NCBI GenBank assembly: GCA_008704415.1
Contig: VXIS01000011.1
Coordinates: 1 to 64,000 of the forward strand
From: Sphaerosporella brunnea
Taxonomy: Eukaryota > Ascomycota > Pezizomycetes > Pezizales > Pyronemataceae
Length of the DNA stretch: 64,000 nucleotides
Reading direction: 5' to 3'
Below the pieces are notes generated by a model. The model did not search any database, was not told the DNA's origin, and was given only the letters and a program-made list of their open reading frames with translations. This document shows, in pieces, positions 1 through 10,286 of the stretch (position 1 is its first letter; every line of letters starts with the position of its first letter). A program made the position numbers and the translations under genes.

Positions 1-67
1 GGCGGGCTCGATGGTAATAGAGGTCATTATTAAGATGTCCAAGCGAGAAGTATTCTTAAAATTCTGA

Positions 68-3000
68 TGTAACGAGGCTCTGTCTACCAGAGTGTCGTGG
101 AATTGAACTCAGGACCTTAAGGCTAAATCCTAAACAATAGAATTTTAAGGGCTATCTTGTCGGGTGGACACTAATGGTTCTTGTTGCTGAAGATAAAGGG
201 GTTCTCTCGGCGGAAGCAATCCTACTTATAGTAGAACGCCGCTCCAGAGACTACCGTCTCCCTGAGTAATACTCAGCCTTTACTCCTTGCTGGCTTTCCG
301 ACAGTCTCTACGACTGCGGGCGTCAAGGCGCGCACAGAGATCGCCCCACCTTTCTATGACTCACTCTTTGATTCCAACTCATGAGTCATAGACATGGGTT
401 GCACCCGGATACCCCGCTCCGTAAGCGTTGTATTCTCATGTTGCAGGAAGATGCTCAGCTTCATTGGCTCCATCTCCCGATCCTCTGCGTCGCATGCCTT
501 ACGCAACAACCACACTTACTATGGAGGTTCTAGGCCGAGTGATTCTTCCCTTTTTCGGCTCTACGCCTTCCGGTTGATCACTCCTGACCCCTCCAATCGT
601 CAGGCTAGTTCCTGGAACAGGCAGGTCAACGAAGATATCTCGGAAGAGCTCTAACAATAGCCTATACTATTGTTATCTCCGAACCGGATGCTCTTCCTAG
701 GTAGCGTCCTACCTGAGGCACCCGATCTGCAAGTTCTTCCATAGCGTCACTCAAGCTAGCTACTATGATCCGGAGCCACCCGGCTATCACGTGCCCTCGA
801 GGCGATCACTATGCAGACCCTATTCTATTCCCCTAGCTGACTACTTAGAGTACATGTCACGTGACCATACCCGTGACATGACGAAGGACAGTCAACAGAT
901 CATTAAGGGAGTCCAAGGCAATATCTCCAATATCTTCATCGGTGTAGGAGCGAAGCTGGTTAAGAGCGGCTTTAGTCAAGCGATTGAAGGCGTAGCGGAG
1001 GCGAGATTGTTTAGATGGGTCACAGGTCGGTTGAGCAGCAAGCTTGTTGCAGAGATGGAGGATCCAGGTCCTCAACTCCTCTGGTTTGCTGCTATCAAAG
1101 GTAGGGGCATCAGGAAACCCTCCCTACTGACCACCTCCTTCCGGGTTCTCACAAACCTGAGTGGCGGCAATTGTCAAGACCTCATTCAGCTGGGCGGTCT
1201 GGTTCCGTGCCTGCTGCTGGGCTGCACCAAGGGTGGTACCAGCAGCATCGCGTTCAATCTGAGTGGTTTGAAGCTCAGCACAAGTTTCATTCAGCTCCCC
1301 TTCTATGTCTGGAGGTGCTTCGCAGGTGAGGAGCCGTCAAGCCATATGGACGAAGTCGGTCAAGCGTTGATCGCGCTCTTCTTGAGGGGAGCCTTCTGTA
1401 AAACCACTCGGTTCACTAAACCGTCTATAAGGAAGATAGGCCTACCAGTAATTCTTTTCTAAGGAAAAGACACTTATTTGATGAAGTGCTTTCAGATACG
1501 TGATTGGTAAAGATTCGCTAATGGTACGAGTATATCCATACCGAAGAGAAAATAGAATAACGACTCGAAACGAATATAGAATGTGTAAACGACAATATTG
1601 TTAAGGCTGAACCTCACAATATCCTAACGATGATGTTTGCTAACTCAAATGACTCTCAGCTTGAGGCAAATCTCTCAGATTATATTTCGACAGATTTGCC
1701 TTGGAGCCTCAAAGTTGATTTCCAATCCTTGGATGAACAATTACCCCGATTACCAAGTACGGGTACCGAGCTTCTTTGTCTAGCCAGGAATTATAGATAA
1801 CCCCCACTCCAACTCGGACACTCTTCTGCAGCTATAGCGTGATTTAACACGTAAGCTTTGATGCCTAAAATGCCCTATTGAAGTACTTCACTAGCTATGA
1901 CATGATGACCAATTGCCGAAGTGACTTTGGTACTTATCAAGTCTTGTCACAGGTGCTCCCCTCATATACCCACTGGGTACGTTCAGTATCACGGTCAGGC
2001 GCAACATAATGTGAGTTATTTTGTACCCTGGGAAAAAACTATTTTTCTATGGGAACCGGCAACTAACCACTTTTCGCCATATAACTCACGGTGAATAACC
2101 TGTGACAACTGCAAAGTGTTAGACCAACACAGTTGTTATTATTGACTTGTATGCGTACGCATGGTGAGTTATTTTGCACCCAGAAAAGAACACTTTTACT
2201 ATGTGTTCTGGCAACTAACTTCACCACCGCTATTATGACATAAGTCTTGTAACTCTTAGGACACTTCCTAATAGAGTGGACTTCTTGATGATTATACAGC
2301 CTCACTGTTGATAATTATCAACGTCCATAACCCGTTAAGTGACCCTTAAGATAATGTAGGCATAACTTGTAAGGGGGTACCAGAAATCACACTGTGGGAG
2401 GTGGGTATAACACCTTCTTCCGCAAGTGCTTGGGCACCAGTCTCAATGGGGACCCAGAGTTCCTGAGGGATTCGGAGATTATCATAGGTGGCAATGGTGT
2501 TGCTGGGGTACGAGGTGATGGAGCGAGTAGGTTGGGCTTTGGTAGACTGGACCTAGTGTAACAGAGAGGGTCGGAACAAACTGAAAGAGGCCAAGGTACT
2601 CGCGTATGGAAGGAACAGGTTCAGGAACAAGGGAGCAGGACAAGGTTCGGAGGTGACAAGAGGTACGATGCACAGGATCCGGGACTCAGTTCTGAACCAA
2701 GATACTTAGATTGACATACGAAGGTTCACTGAAGAGAAAAGAAAAGGAAAGCAAACAACAAAGCGGACGTGCCTTTATATAGTCCCCATGATCGCGGCGC
2801 CCCACGCCACGTGGTACCCGAACATAACCGTGCAAGAGCCGCAACACCCCAATCCAACCCCGCACCGTGACAACCTAATAGAGTGGACTCACTGATGATT
2901 ATACAGCCTCACTGTTGATAATCATCAACGTCAGTAAACTATTGAGTAACCCTTATGGTGATGTAGGCATAACTCGTAAGCGAGCATCATAATTGATACT

Positions 3001-3475
3001 GTGGAAGGTGTGTGTAACATATGGCATGCGATGCAGAAGATCAGGAGATAGAGCCAGAAGGGCTGAGCATCTGCTCGCAACACGAGAACACAATCCTCGT
3101 ACAGAGCGGTGTGTTCCGTGTGTGTAACTCACACCTATGACTTATACTTTGAAATCAAGGTGCGGCGTAGGAAGTGGTGCGCTCTCTGCCCAAACCTTGA
3201 CGCCCACAGTCGCAAACAATGTAGGAACGCCAGCAAGGGTGATAGCGGGCTGAGCACAGCTTAGGTAGAAGGTAGTATTTAAGACAGCTTCCTACAATAA
3301 GTAGGACCGTGTCCACCCGGAGAGCCACCTCTTCTTCATCATAAAGAGCCATTAGTATCCACCTTGAGAAAGAATAACCTTAAAATTCCATTGTTTAGGA
3401 TTTGAGTCGTGGATCTTTTCTTTTAAGACCTTTGGTTATTCCACGACCCTTTAGTAGACAGAGCCTTGTTACACT
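68..3475. repeat. Diverged inverted repeat pair bracketing the degenerate block
   Basis: The reverse complement of about 3290-3475 matches about 68-235. Shared stretches include GGCTCTGTCTAC, GTCGTGGAAT, AATCCTAAACAAT, GAATTTTAAGG and GGTGGA(C/T)ACTAATGG. The copies have many substitutions and small indels. They could be the long terminal inverted repeats of one dead DNA element or two LTR fragments in opposite orientation. No transposase or reverse transcriptase remnant was found between them. Confidence 0.6.
2268..3018. repeat. Direct repeat pair of about 145 bp
   Basis: Copies at about 2268-2412 and 2877-3018 share TGATGATTATACAGCCTCAC, then TGTTGATAAT(T/C)ATCAACGTC, then GATGTAGGCATAACT(T/C)GTAAG. 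Most differences are transitions. They may be solo-LTR-like fragments or segmental duplicates within the decayed block. Confidence 0.6.
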
Positions 3476-3944
3476 ATCCAATCAAGTGCCTGATGCATCA
3501 CTCATTACCTTATCACTTGATCACTCGTCGCTTCATCCCTCATCGCCATTCCCCACACTCTACACAACTGTTATCACCTCCGATTTTGAGAGGATGGTTT
3601 TTTTTTTTTTTTGACCCTTCCAGAAAACGCGAATCACGGAGCCTCACTCTGTCTCGGCTTTTTTTTTTTTTTTTTTTTTTCTTTCTTTCTGTTATTCCCA
3701 AAAAGCGTAATAAACGTATAGAATTCTATTGTTAGTAACCATAGTATACAATACTTTCGAAATCTCATTGCCCCGAACGAACATTGGTCCGCGTGGCTCA
3801 CAGGGAAAAAAAATCTCGGGTTCTGGCTAATGTCCTCGACCTAGCTTTCCACCCAGCGGATGACCGACAGTGAGAGACACCTCCTACTCTATCTACGTAG
3901 GTAGTTACACCTCCTTTCTCGACCTCCATCCCCGGATCATCATC

Positions 3945-5917
3945 ATGGCTTTCTCTCAAACCTTATCAGACCCTTCCAATATGCCTCCTTCGAATGAAAA
4001 TCTCGACTCTCCTACTGCCAGCCCAATCAATAATAGCACGATCCTTGGCAGTAACGACATTGCTACGAATCCAAGGGCCACTACACCGACCCCACTTCAC
4101 TCCAATCCCAATCACCACAGTCGGTCCAACAGTGCGGCTCGTCGAAGTATCCCCCCTGTTCAAGGTCAGCTTCCGTCAGCTGTCAACTGTAACTCCACTA
4201 GCAACGCCCTGCCGACCGCAATGCCTTCAAAGCAGCCACACGGCCAGCCTCCTGGAATACCTATCGGACCTGGAGTACCGGCCTTTGACGGTTCTCGCAG
4301 CCCGCCTGGCAGCAAGAGTAAGGCCGCCGCCGTTTCAGACATGTTGGGCTTCTATCTGATCAATCTCAACCATCAGACCTGAATCACGTTCCGTGCAAGT
4401 TCTTCCGGCAGGGCGCTTGTCAGGCCGGTAAAGCTTGTCCGTTCTCGCACAGCACCGACCCGACTACCGAATCAGCGCCCTGCAAATACTTTTCAAAGGT
4501 TCCGGGGAGCATGCTCTTCTCGTTCGGGGTGGAAGATGCTAATTGAGTTTGACAGGGCAACTGCAAGTTCGGAGGCAAATGCGCTCTTGCGCACATTCTT
4601 CCTGACGGTCGTCGAGTCAACAGGCCTCAAATGCACAATAACAGCCACCTTCACTTCGGTCGCATGGACCCTGCTTTCACCAACCACCGCTCCGCTCTCC
4701 ATAACTCGTTGATGCAGGCAAATAGTCATGTGGGACATCATACGCCGAATCACTCGCTCGGCGGGCCCGAGGATTTTCCCGCCCTTCCTGGTAGTCAGCC
4801 GATTCCCCAGGCCGAGCAGGCGGCGGCCCAATCAATCTCGGAAACGCAGCTCGCGTCTCCGCGGAACTCGGACAGTCTAGCGATCTCTTCGCTTGCTTCT
4901 TCCCAGAGAACCCTTGGACCTCTCGATGCTACTCTTCCAGCTTCCATAGATCGGTATGATTACAGTTACTATGCCAAGCACGGACCTTTTGCCTCATCTG
5001 TCCCGAACACCTTCGGGGTCGACTCCCCGCCCCCCTCCCTCCCCAGCAGCATCCGAGGAGAAGCTACTTTGAGCGCATTGCGGAGGTCCGCGTTTGGGGA
5101 CGATGACGGTGCCGAGCTCTCCCGATCCGCACAGCTGCGGGAGGGCTCCTTTGGTGAGCGCATACTCCACTCGTCGGCATCGCGGCGCAATAAGGTGTAC
5201 TCTTCAAGTTACGGTGGAACTCAGACCCTATTTAATGGATGCCACGGAATAAATGGGGCGAGGGACAATAGTTCGGCCATAGACACTTCCGAAGGCGCAT
5301 TCGCATTTGAAGAAGATTTCTTACCAGAGAGCTTGACCGACTTGCTTACCCCCGCCGAGCGTAATCGCAGAATGTCGAGGACCGATGACGACAATGGGGC
5401 AGCCTTCGGCCGCAGCTTCACCGCTCCTGGCACTCCCGGTGATGCTTTTGGATCACCTCCTATTGGTTCGCCGGGCAGCTGGGGCCCATTGATCAACCGA
5501 CACAAGCGTGAAGATGACCATTCGCAAATATCTGGACTAGGACATGTCGGTTCACCGTTGAGGCATTCATACCTTCACTCAGATGCCAATCCCATCGTGC
5601 GCCGCACCGCTAGTGAGGGTGTCTTTGCAAGTTCTCTTGGACGGAGTGGCATATCGGCTCTTACACAGAGCCTCAAGTTCGGAAGCTTTACGGAGGAGCC
5701 ATCCATTCCTTCCAAAGGTATTGCAATCAATGGCCGTCCTATTGAGCGCACCACATCGTCCCCCCGTCTCGGTAACAGCAAAGTTCACCCTATAGATGAA
5801 GAACCTGAGACGCAATTCAATCTTGAAGTGGAAGAAGAAGGTCCTTCCAAGCAGACGGGCGGCTTCTCCAACCTGGGAATTGGCGTCGGCGACAGATTTC
5901 TTTCAGGAAGACCCTAA
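3945..5917 (+). CDS. Tandem CCCH zinc-finger protein (Lee1/Cps3-like)
   Basis: Exons 3945-4317, 4377-4498 and 4556-5917 encode 618 residues. The introns are 59 and 57 nt with gtaagg and gttccg donors. Two CCCH fingers of spacing C-x7-C-x5-C-x3-H lie at C131-C139-C145-H149 and C160-C168-C174-H178. Intron 2 falls between the first and second cysteine of finger 2. The rest is Ser/Pro/Asn-rich and looks disordered. Paired CCCH fingers of this spacing usually bind RNA. The closest fungal proteins I recall are budding-yeast Lee1 and fission-yeast Cps3, whose molecular roles are poorly defined. The start is the first ATG of the frame that fits the conserved N-terminus; an in-frame ATG 25 codons upstream (3870) is less likely. 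Confidence 0.85.
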
Positions 5918-6802
5918 ACGCCACATTTACGCATAGATGACCGAAGACATAGAGATCGTTAGCTTTTCCATTTCAGCGTTTTCTGTTTGGTCCTGACATT
6001 ATACCACCCGGTGTTACATCTTTCATTTGGTTCCTCTTAAGAAACGAAGGAGATATCTACTAGGCCTTTTGGTAGATGGGCTCTCCTTCCCTTCTTATTT
6101 TATTCATGTCACAAACGTTATCCTTCATTTAAAATGGGGAACACTTGCATGTGTTTTCTTAAAAGCTTAAAAGTGGTTTGGTGGGACGGGCGGCGCGGAG
6201 TTATCTGCTTTCGAGATTTCATGTCTTTCATTCTCCGGGTTTTCAAACCTCTTTTGCTGCTGTCACTGTTAGTATTGTTTGCTGTCATTTACCAAGCACT
6301 GCTCCTAGCTACATACTTCGCTGTATTTATGTACCATTTTTCTCTTTCTGATGGTGTATCACCTTACTGGTTGTTTCGACGCTGTGTGCTATTTATCTGT
6401 ATATCTTTTGGGGATAGATCGGAGTGACGCTGCGAGACGGCGAATGAGGAATAAAATGTCTTCCTTTGCAATCGACCATTGACGTTTGAGAGCTAACTAC
6501 ATAACAGCTTGAAACATTGGGAACTCGAGAAGCGATGTGAGCTGCCTTCGCTGAACACCCTCATGTCCCATCACTCGTTTATTATAATCATTCAGTCCTG
6601 CCCCCAGACAGGGCCCCAGGGCATTGACAGGAAACCTCGGGAAAGGCTGTTCGGCGCCTTTTCATTCTAAACATGCAAACTGACGTTGAGAACCATACTT
6701 TGAAACAGAATAAATGTACCCGCCAGAGGTGGTTGTTCAGCAACACACAAGCTCTCTGCATCTTAAGCAGATTTTCTCCTTTGCAAGGCCGATCCATGGC
6801 AG
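5918..6802. other. Intergenic region between convergent genes
   Basis: This region holds the 3' flanks of the CCCH gene (+) and HOP2 (-). It is T-rich near 6040-6330. I see no conserved coding frame, RNA gene or repeat. Confidence 0.6.
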
Positions 6803-7779
6803 TTATGGCATTTCACCGTCCAGTCCAATGCCCTCCTACATACAACAAGTCTTGTCAGCGGGACAAAGTCAAATTTGCGCGGTTTATTCTTACCCATAAC
6901 TGCGCGAGGTCTCCGGGATATCCATCCGCAATAATTCCCCAAAGTTCCTTGAATTGTCTTCGTCTATGCAAGAATACCTTTTCGATGCGTGAGTAATCCT
7001 GTTCGGCAGCAGCCCGTCTGGTCGGATCGACAGGTACGCAAGTGTTGTTGGCATGCAAGGTCTTCAGAGTGTCATTCAGCACAACCAGTTCTCCCTCCTT
7101 CTCCTCGATAGAGAGTGTGAGTGCGATGACTGTGGGTGTTGACCGGAGAGTGCTCAGCGTGGCCTGCGTCTCTTTAATTTTGGCTTTCATGGACGCGGTC
7201 TCCATCTTGATCGCTACGCTGTATGTCAGCCAATTTGGATCCTGCGGATTTTTTAGTTGTTTGTACATTCTATCTCTGCATCCATTGTCTTCAGATTCTC
7301 CTCGCTCGCTTTTTCCCCGGCATTCTGCAGACACGGAATCAGAGCGGTGTGTGGAGGAGCGAGTGAAAGAAAACACATGCCTGAATCGCATGGTACACTA
7401 TCTGCTTTCCCGAGATTCTTCCTTCGATGAGGGCACTCTCGTGCATCTCTTTCAGAATCCTTGCGGCGGTTGCTACTAGGGAATCAGCTCTAATACTCGG
7501 GTTTGGCGCCCCGCTTTCCCATATGCTGACCTTTCGTGACGGCGTTGTGAAGATTGGAACTTATGTCTAAAATGAACATCAGCATGAAAGATCCTGTATG
7601 CATCACAAAGATGCACAGTTAAACCTGTAGCCGAGTATGGACGATTCTGCTTCATGAGATACTCGAGAATCATGTCCGAGGCTGTTGTTTTCCGTCAGTC
7701 ATCATTCGCACTCTAACTCAGCGGGGATTCAACCTTGATCGCCTGTGAATTGCTCTTTCTTCTCTTTCTTGGGGGGCAT
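6803..7779 (-). CDS. hop2: Hop2 homologous-pairing protein (TBPIP family)
   Basis: Seven exons on the minus strand: 7779-7734, 7681-7625, 7566-7531, 7472-7381, 7324-7267, 7213-6894 and 6835-6803, giving 213 residues, close to the usual 215-220 for the family. The protein opens with a short Lys/Glu-rich stretch and then the Hop2 winged-helix segment (ILEYLMKQNRPYSATDI, about residues 20-36, followed by LHNAVTKATAARIL). A coiled-coil region and the C-terminal ELW segment follow. Hop2 works with Mnd1 in the nucleus to stimulate Dmc1/Rad51 strand invasion in meiosis. Intron 4 (7380-7325) has a GC donor; the other five are GT-AG. The frame is intact, so meiotic function is probably kept. Confidence 0.93.
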
Positions 7780-9929
7780 AGAGGGGTGCTTTTGAGGGAC
7801 GTGTGGAGTGTGTATGTTGCGTCGGGGCTGGGGATCAGGGTGTGTGGAGCACCAAGTCAGCGGGAGGTTTCACGACTCACTCGAGACCTGCTGCAGGAAC
7901 AACCAAGTGCTGGCTGAGAGCAGTAGAGCAGAGTAGACACACGCCAACGTTCTATACACTAAACAAAACTGATCCACGGAAAGAAAACAATTAGCTGTTT
8001 GTTTGTCGCCTTGTTGATGCCCACCAGCGGGAATCGTGGTTGAGCAACTGCTTCAAAATGGCTGGCTGGGTAAGCTTTCCTTTCGTTTCGCTGTCTTCCC
8101 TCTTGAAGTAGGCGACGACTGCTTTCTGCTTTTCCCTTCTTCTTCTTCCATTCTCGGCCTCCACCTAAACTGGTACGTGATGGAAATTCCCCGCCCTCAC
8201 CTAGGTCCCTGGCAAAAGAGAGGAGGTTTTAAAAATGACAGGCAGTGCATGCTCAATCAACCAAGCATTTATAAAAAAAACAACGTATACCAGCAAGCAG
8301 GAAGAGCAACCCGGGCAGCAGCCAGCGAGAGTGAGAACCTGGCAGCGAGACCAACCATCGTGGCTATGCATTGGCTTCAATCATGAAGCTGGGGTAATGC
8401 CCAACAGCCTGTGCGTTGCGCCTGCACTGGCACCCGCATACACCCCCGTAGAGCCCCACAAACGCAAATTTACTTGCCAAAGCTGAAAAGTAAGAGGCAA
8501 ATAGGCAAGTCTCAGGAGCAAAAACCGTGAATTGGAGAAGTTGAGCTTTGCTAGCTATGTTTGAAGCAGTGTAGCAATAAAAACACTTTAGCAAATTCTT
8601 TTCCGCTACAAACAATCATGACATCAACGGATGGCTTATAGAAACGAAATTGTTGATGCATGGTCCCAGCCTTCAAGGCGTCTTATGGTTTCAGCACAGT
8701 TTTCCGGCGAATATATCTGCCTGGCGTTGGGTACCCAAAAACGTCGCGGAAGTATCGGAGATGCTGTGGAGGCGCTCCACCAACGTTTACACACGTTGAC
8801 TAGCTGCACGTGGTCATAATATAACTACAAAACGTTTTCAAAACCACCCCTTTTTGTTTATTAAGGTATGTACAATGTACATATGTAAACATTTAAAGTT
8901 TCAAGAGAGTTTCGTCTCGAGCTCCGGAGCCACTCTCAGTGATTATATATATACGAGTCAACAGCCGTGTGGCGACCACACGGTGTGCAGTTGCTTTCAT
9001 TCAGTGTCGTCGCCAAAGCTCCTCCACGGCTCCGCTGCAGAATGCGCCCGCATCACAGCTAATCACTCAGCCCCTGGGTTGTCCGTGTTCAGCCACATTT
9101 CCGTGTTTAGCCACCGTGTTTTTTTCCACCTCACGTGACACTTTGCTCTCGAGTAGATACAACGGGAACTTTGCCAGCAGGAAGTCGGGTGCTTAATTAA
9201 TAATGTTTATGTTCACGACGATTGATCTGATTGCTCTCTCGACCCCTTATTTTTGCACTAAGCAGATACAAGCCAATATAATACATGTGACGAAGTGAAA
9301 GCCATGCACCAAAACGCTTCGAATGAATCTTTACAAGAAACTCAAATCCCCACACCACCTCGTTTCCATACCATCCGTTGTTTTGAAGTGAAAAAAAAGA
9401 GGGCTGCTCGATGGAGGATCAACATAACCTCATATGAGGTGAATGAGCTTGCAATTTGGGGCCAATGGGGTGGGAAGAGAAGAGTAGAAAATAAAAGGGG
9501 GTAAAAGGGAACCAGCAAAAAAAAAAAAAATCGGAAGTATAGACCCTATGCATGTGTCTGACTTATTCTTGGATAACTTGGGCACCTCATCGCAGAAATC
9601 CCATTGGAAAGCCAAAAGCTCCACAGCGAAATCCAACCTCTAAAGTAAAGCGCGTTCTTGGTAAAGGATTGCTCACATTCCTGCATCGTGGTATCATTTA
9701 TTCGCTCGAGATAGGTAGATCGGACCGAGTTCGAATTCGGATATCGTAAGAGAAAAATCCTTCGCTGAAATGCTGGAAAAGGCGATGATGGAAAACATGA
9801 AGAACCAAGCAGGCAAAAAAAAAAAAAAGAGGGAAATAAACCCGACGGCATCAAACACATACACCCATGGCTCACAGTGCTCTCTGCCCAACACAGATAT
9901 GGCGCACGTACTTGTTGGCATGGAAATAA
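7780..9929. other. Intergenic region with a dispersed repeat fragment
   Basis: There is no supported gene. The segment near 8870-9130 is partly homologous, in inverted orientation, to about 11860-12010. Shared pieces include CCGTGTGG, GTGTGCAGT and AAAGCTCCTCCACGGCTCC. Poly-A runs near 9518 and 9815 lie in the presumed 3' flank of the small minus-strand gene that follows. Confidence 0.5.
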
Positions 9930-10286
9930 TTATCTTGTGCGAGTGCTGCCGCTGCCGGTTGCAAAGCTGGACACGCGGAAGCCAGAGCGTTGCGGCGACG
10001 GGGGCTGCTGGCCGTTGTTGTAGACGTACTCGCCGCTGTTTCTTCTCGTCAGGAATTGGACTTGGACTGCACACGGGAGCGCAGCAGGAAGACAACACAT
10101 ACTCGATATAAATTGCGTCGGAGATGAAGGTAGTCCTCCTCTTGCGCTTAGTGTAGCGCTGCTCGAGCTTGTACAGCTCAAACTCTGGAGCATGGCACCA
10201 TCAGCCTTGGGGTCCTCGTTTTAAACGTTGCCCTCTAACGATGGAACTGAGGCCTTACTCGACTGAAGCTTGTCCAAGAAACCCAT
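9930..10286 (-). CDS. Conserved small fungal protein, 71 residues
   Basis: Exons 10286-10259, 10184-10103 and 10035-9930 encode 71 residues. The introns are 74 and 67 nt with gtaagg and gtatgt donors. The N-terminal half (MGFLDKLQSKFELYKLEQRY, then a basic block, TTFIS and YIDGEYVYN) matches a short ascomycete family I recognise as conserved but uncharacterised. The C-terminal third is Ser/Thr/Gly-rich and variable. There is no signal peptide or membrane segment. The gene is easy to miss because exon 1 is only 28 nt. The upstream region is strikingly G-rich on the plus strand. Function unknown. Confidence 0.85.

Larger units (their letters stand above)
1..3944. other. Decayed repeat region, no supported gene
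   Basis: No open frame here resembles a known protein or shows a conserved exon structure, and the frames present are short and broken. The sequence holds related inverted blocks near its two ends (about 68-235 and 3290-3475) and internal direct repeats (about 2009-2068 with 2162-2221, and 2268-2412 with 2877-3018) whose copies differ largely by C/T and G/A changes. This suggests an old transposon landscape, possibly RIP-mutated. The last few hundred bases are T-rich and probably belong to the 5' region of the CCCH gene. Confidence 0.6.

Noticed and set aside
791..1462. Plus-strand open frame of 223 codons in the degenerate block
   Set aside because: No family similarity and an overlapping minus-strand frame look equally plausible. 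The surroundings are decayed repeats.
6134..6427. Hydrophobic plus-strand frame after the CCCH gene
   Set aside because: It is T-rich DNA read as Phe/Leu in the 3' flank, with no conserved start or domain.
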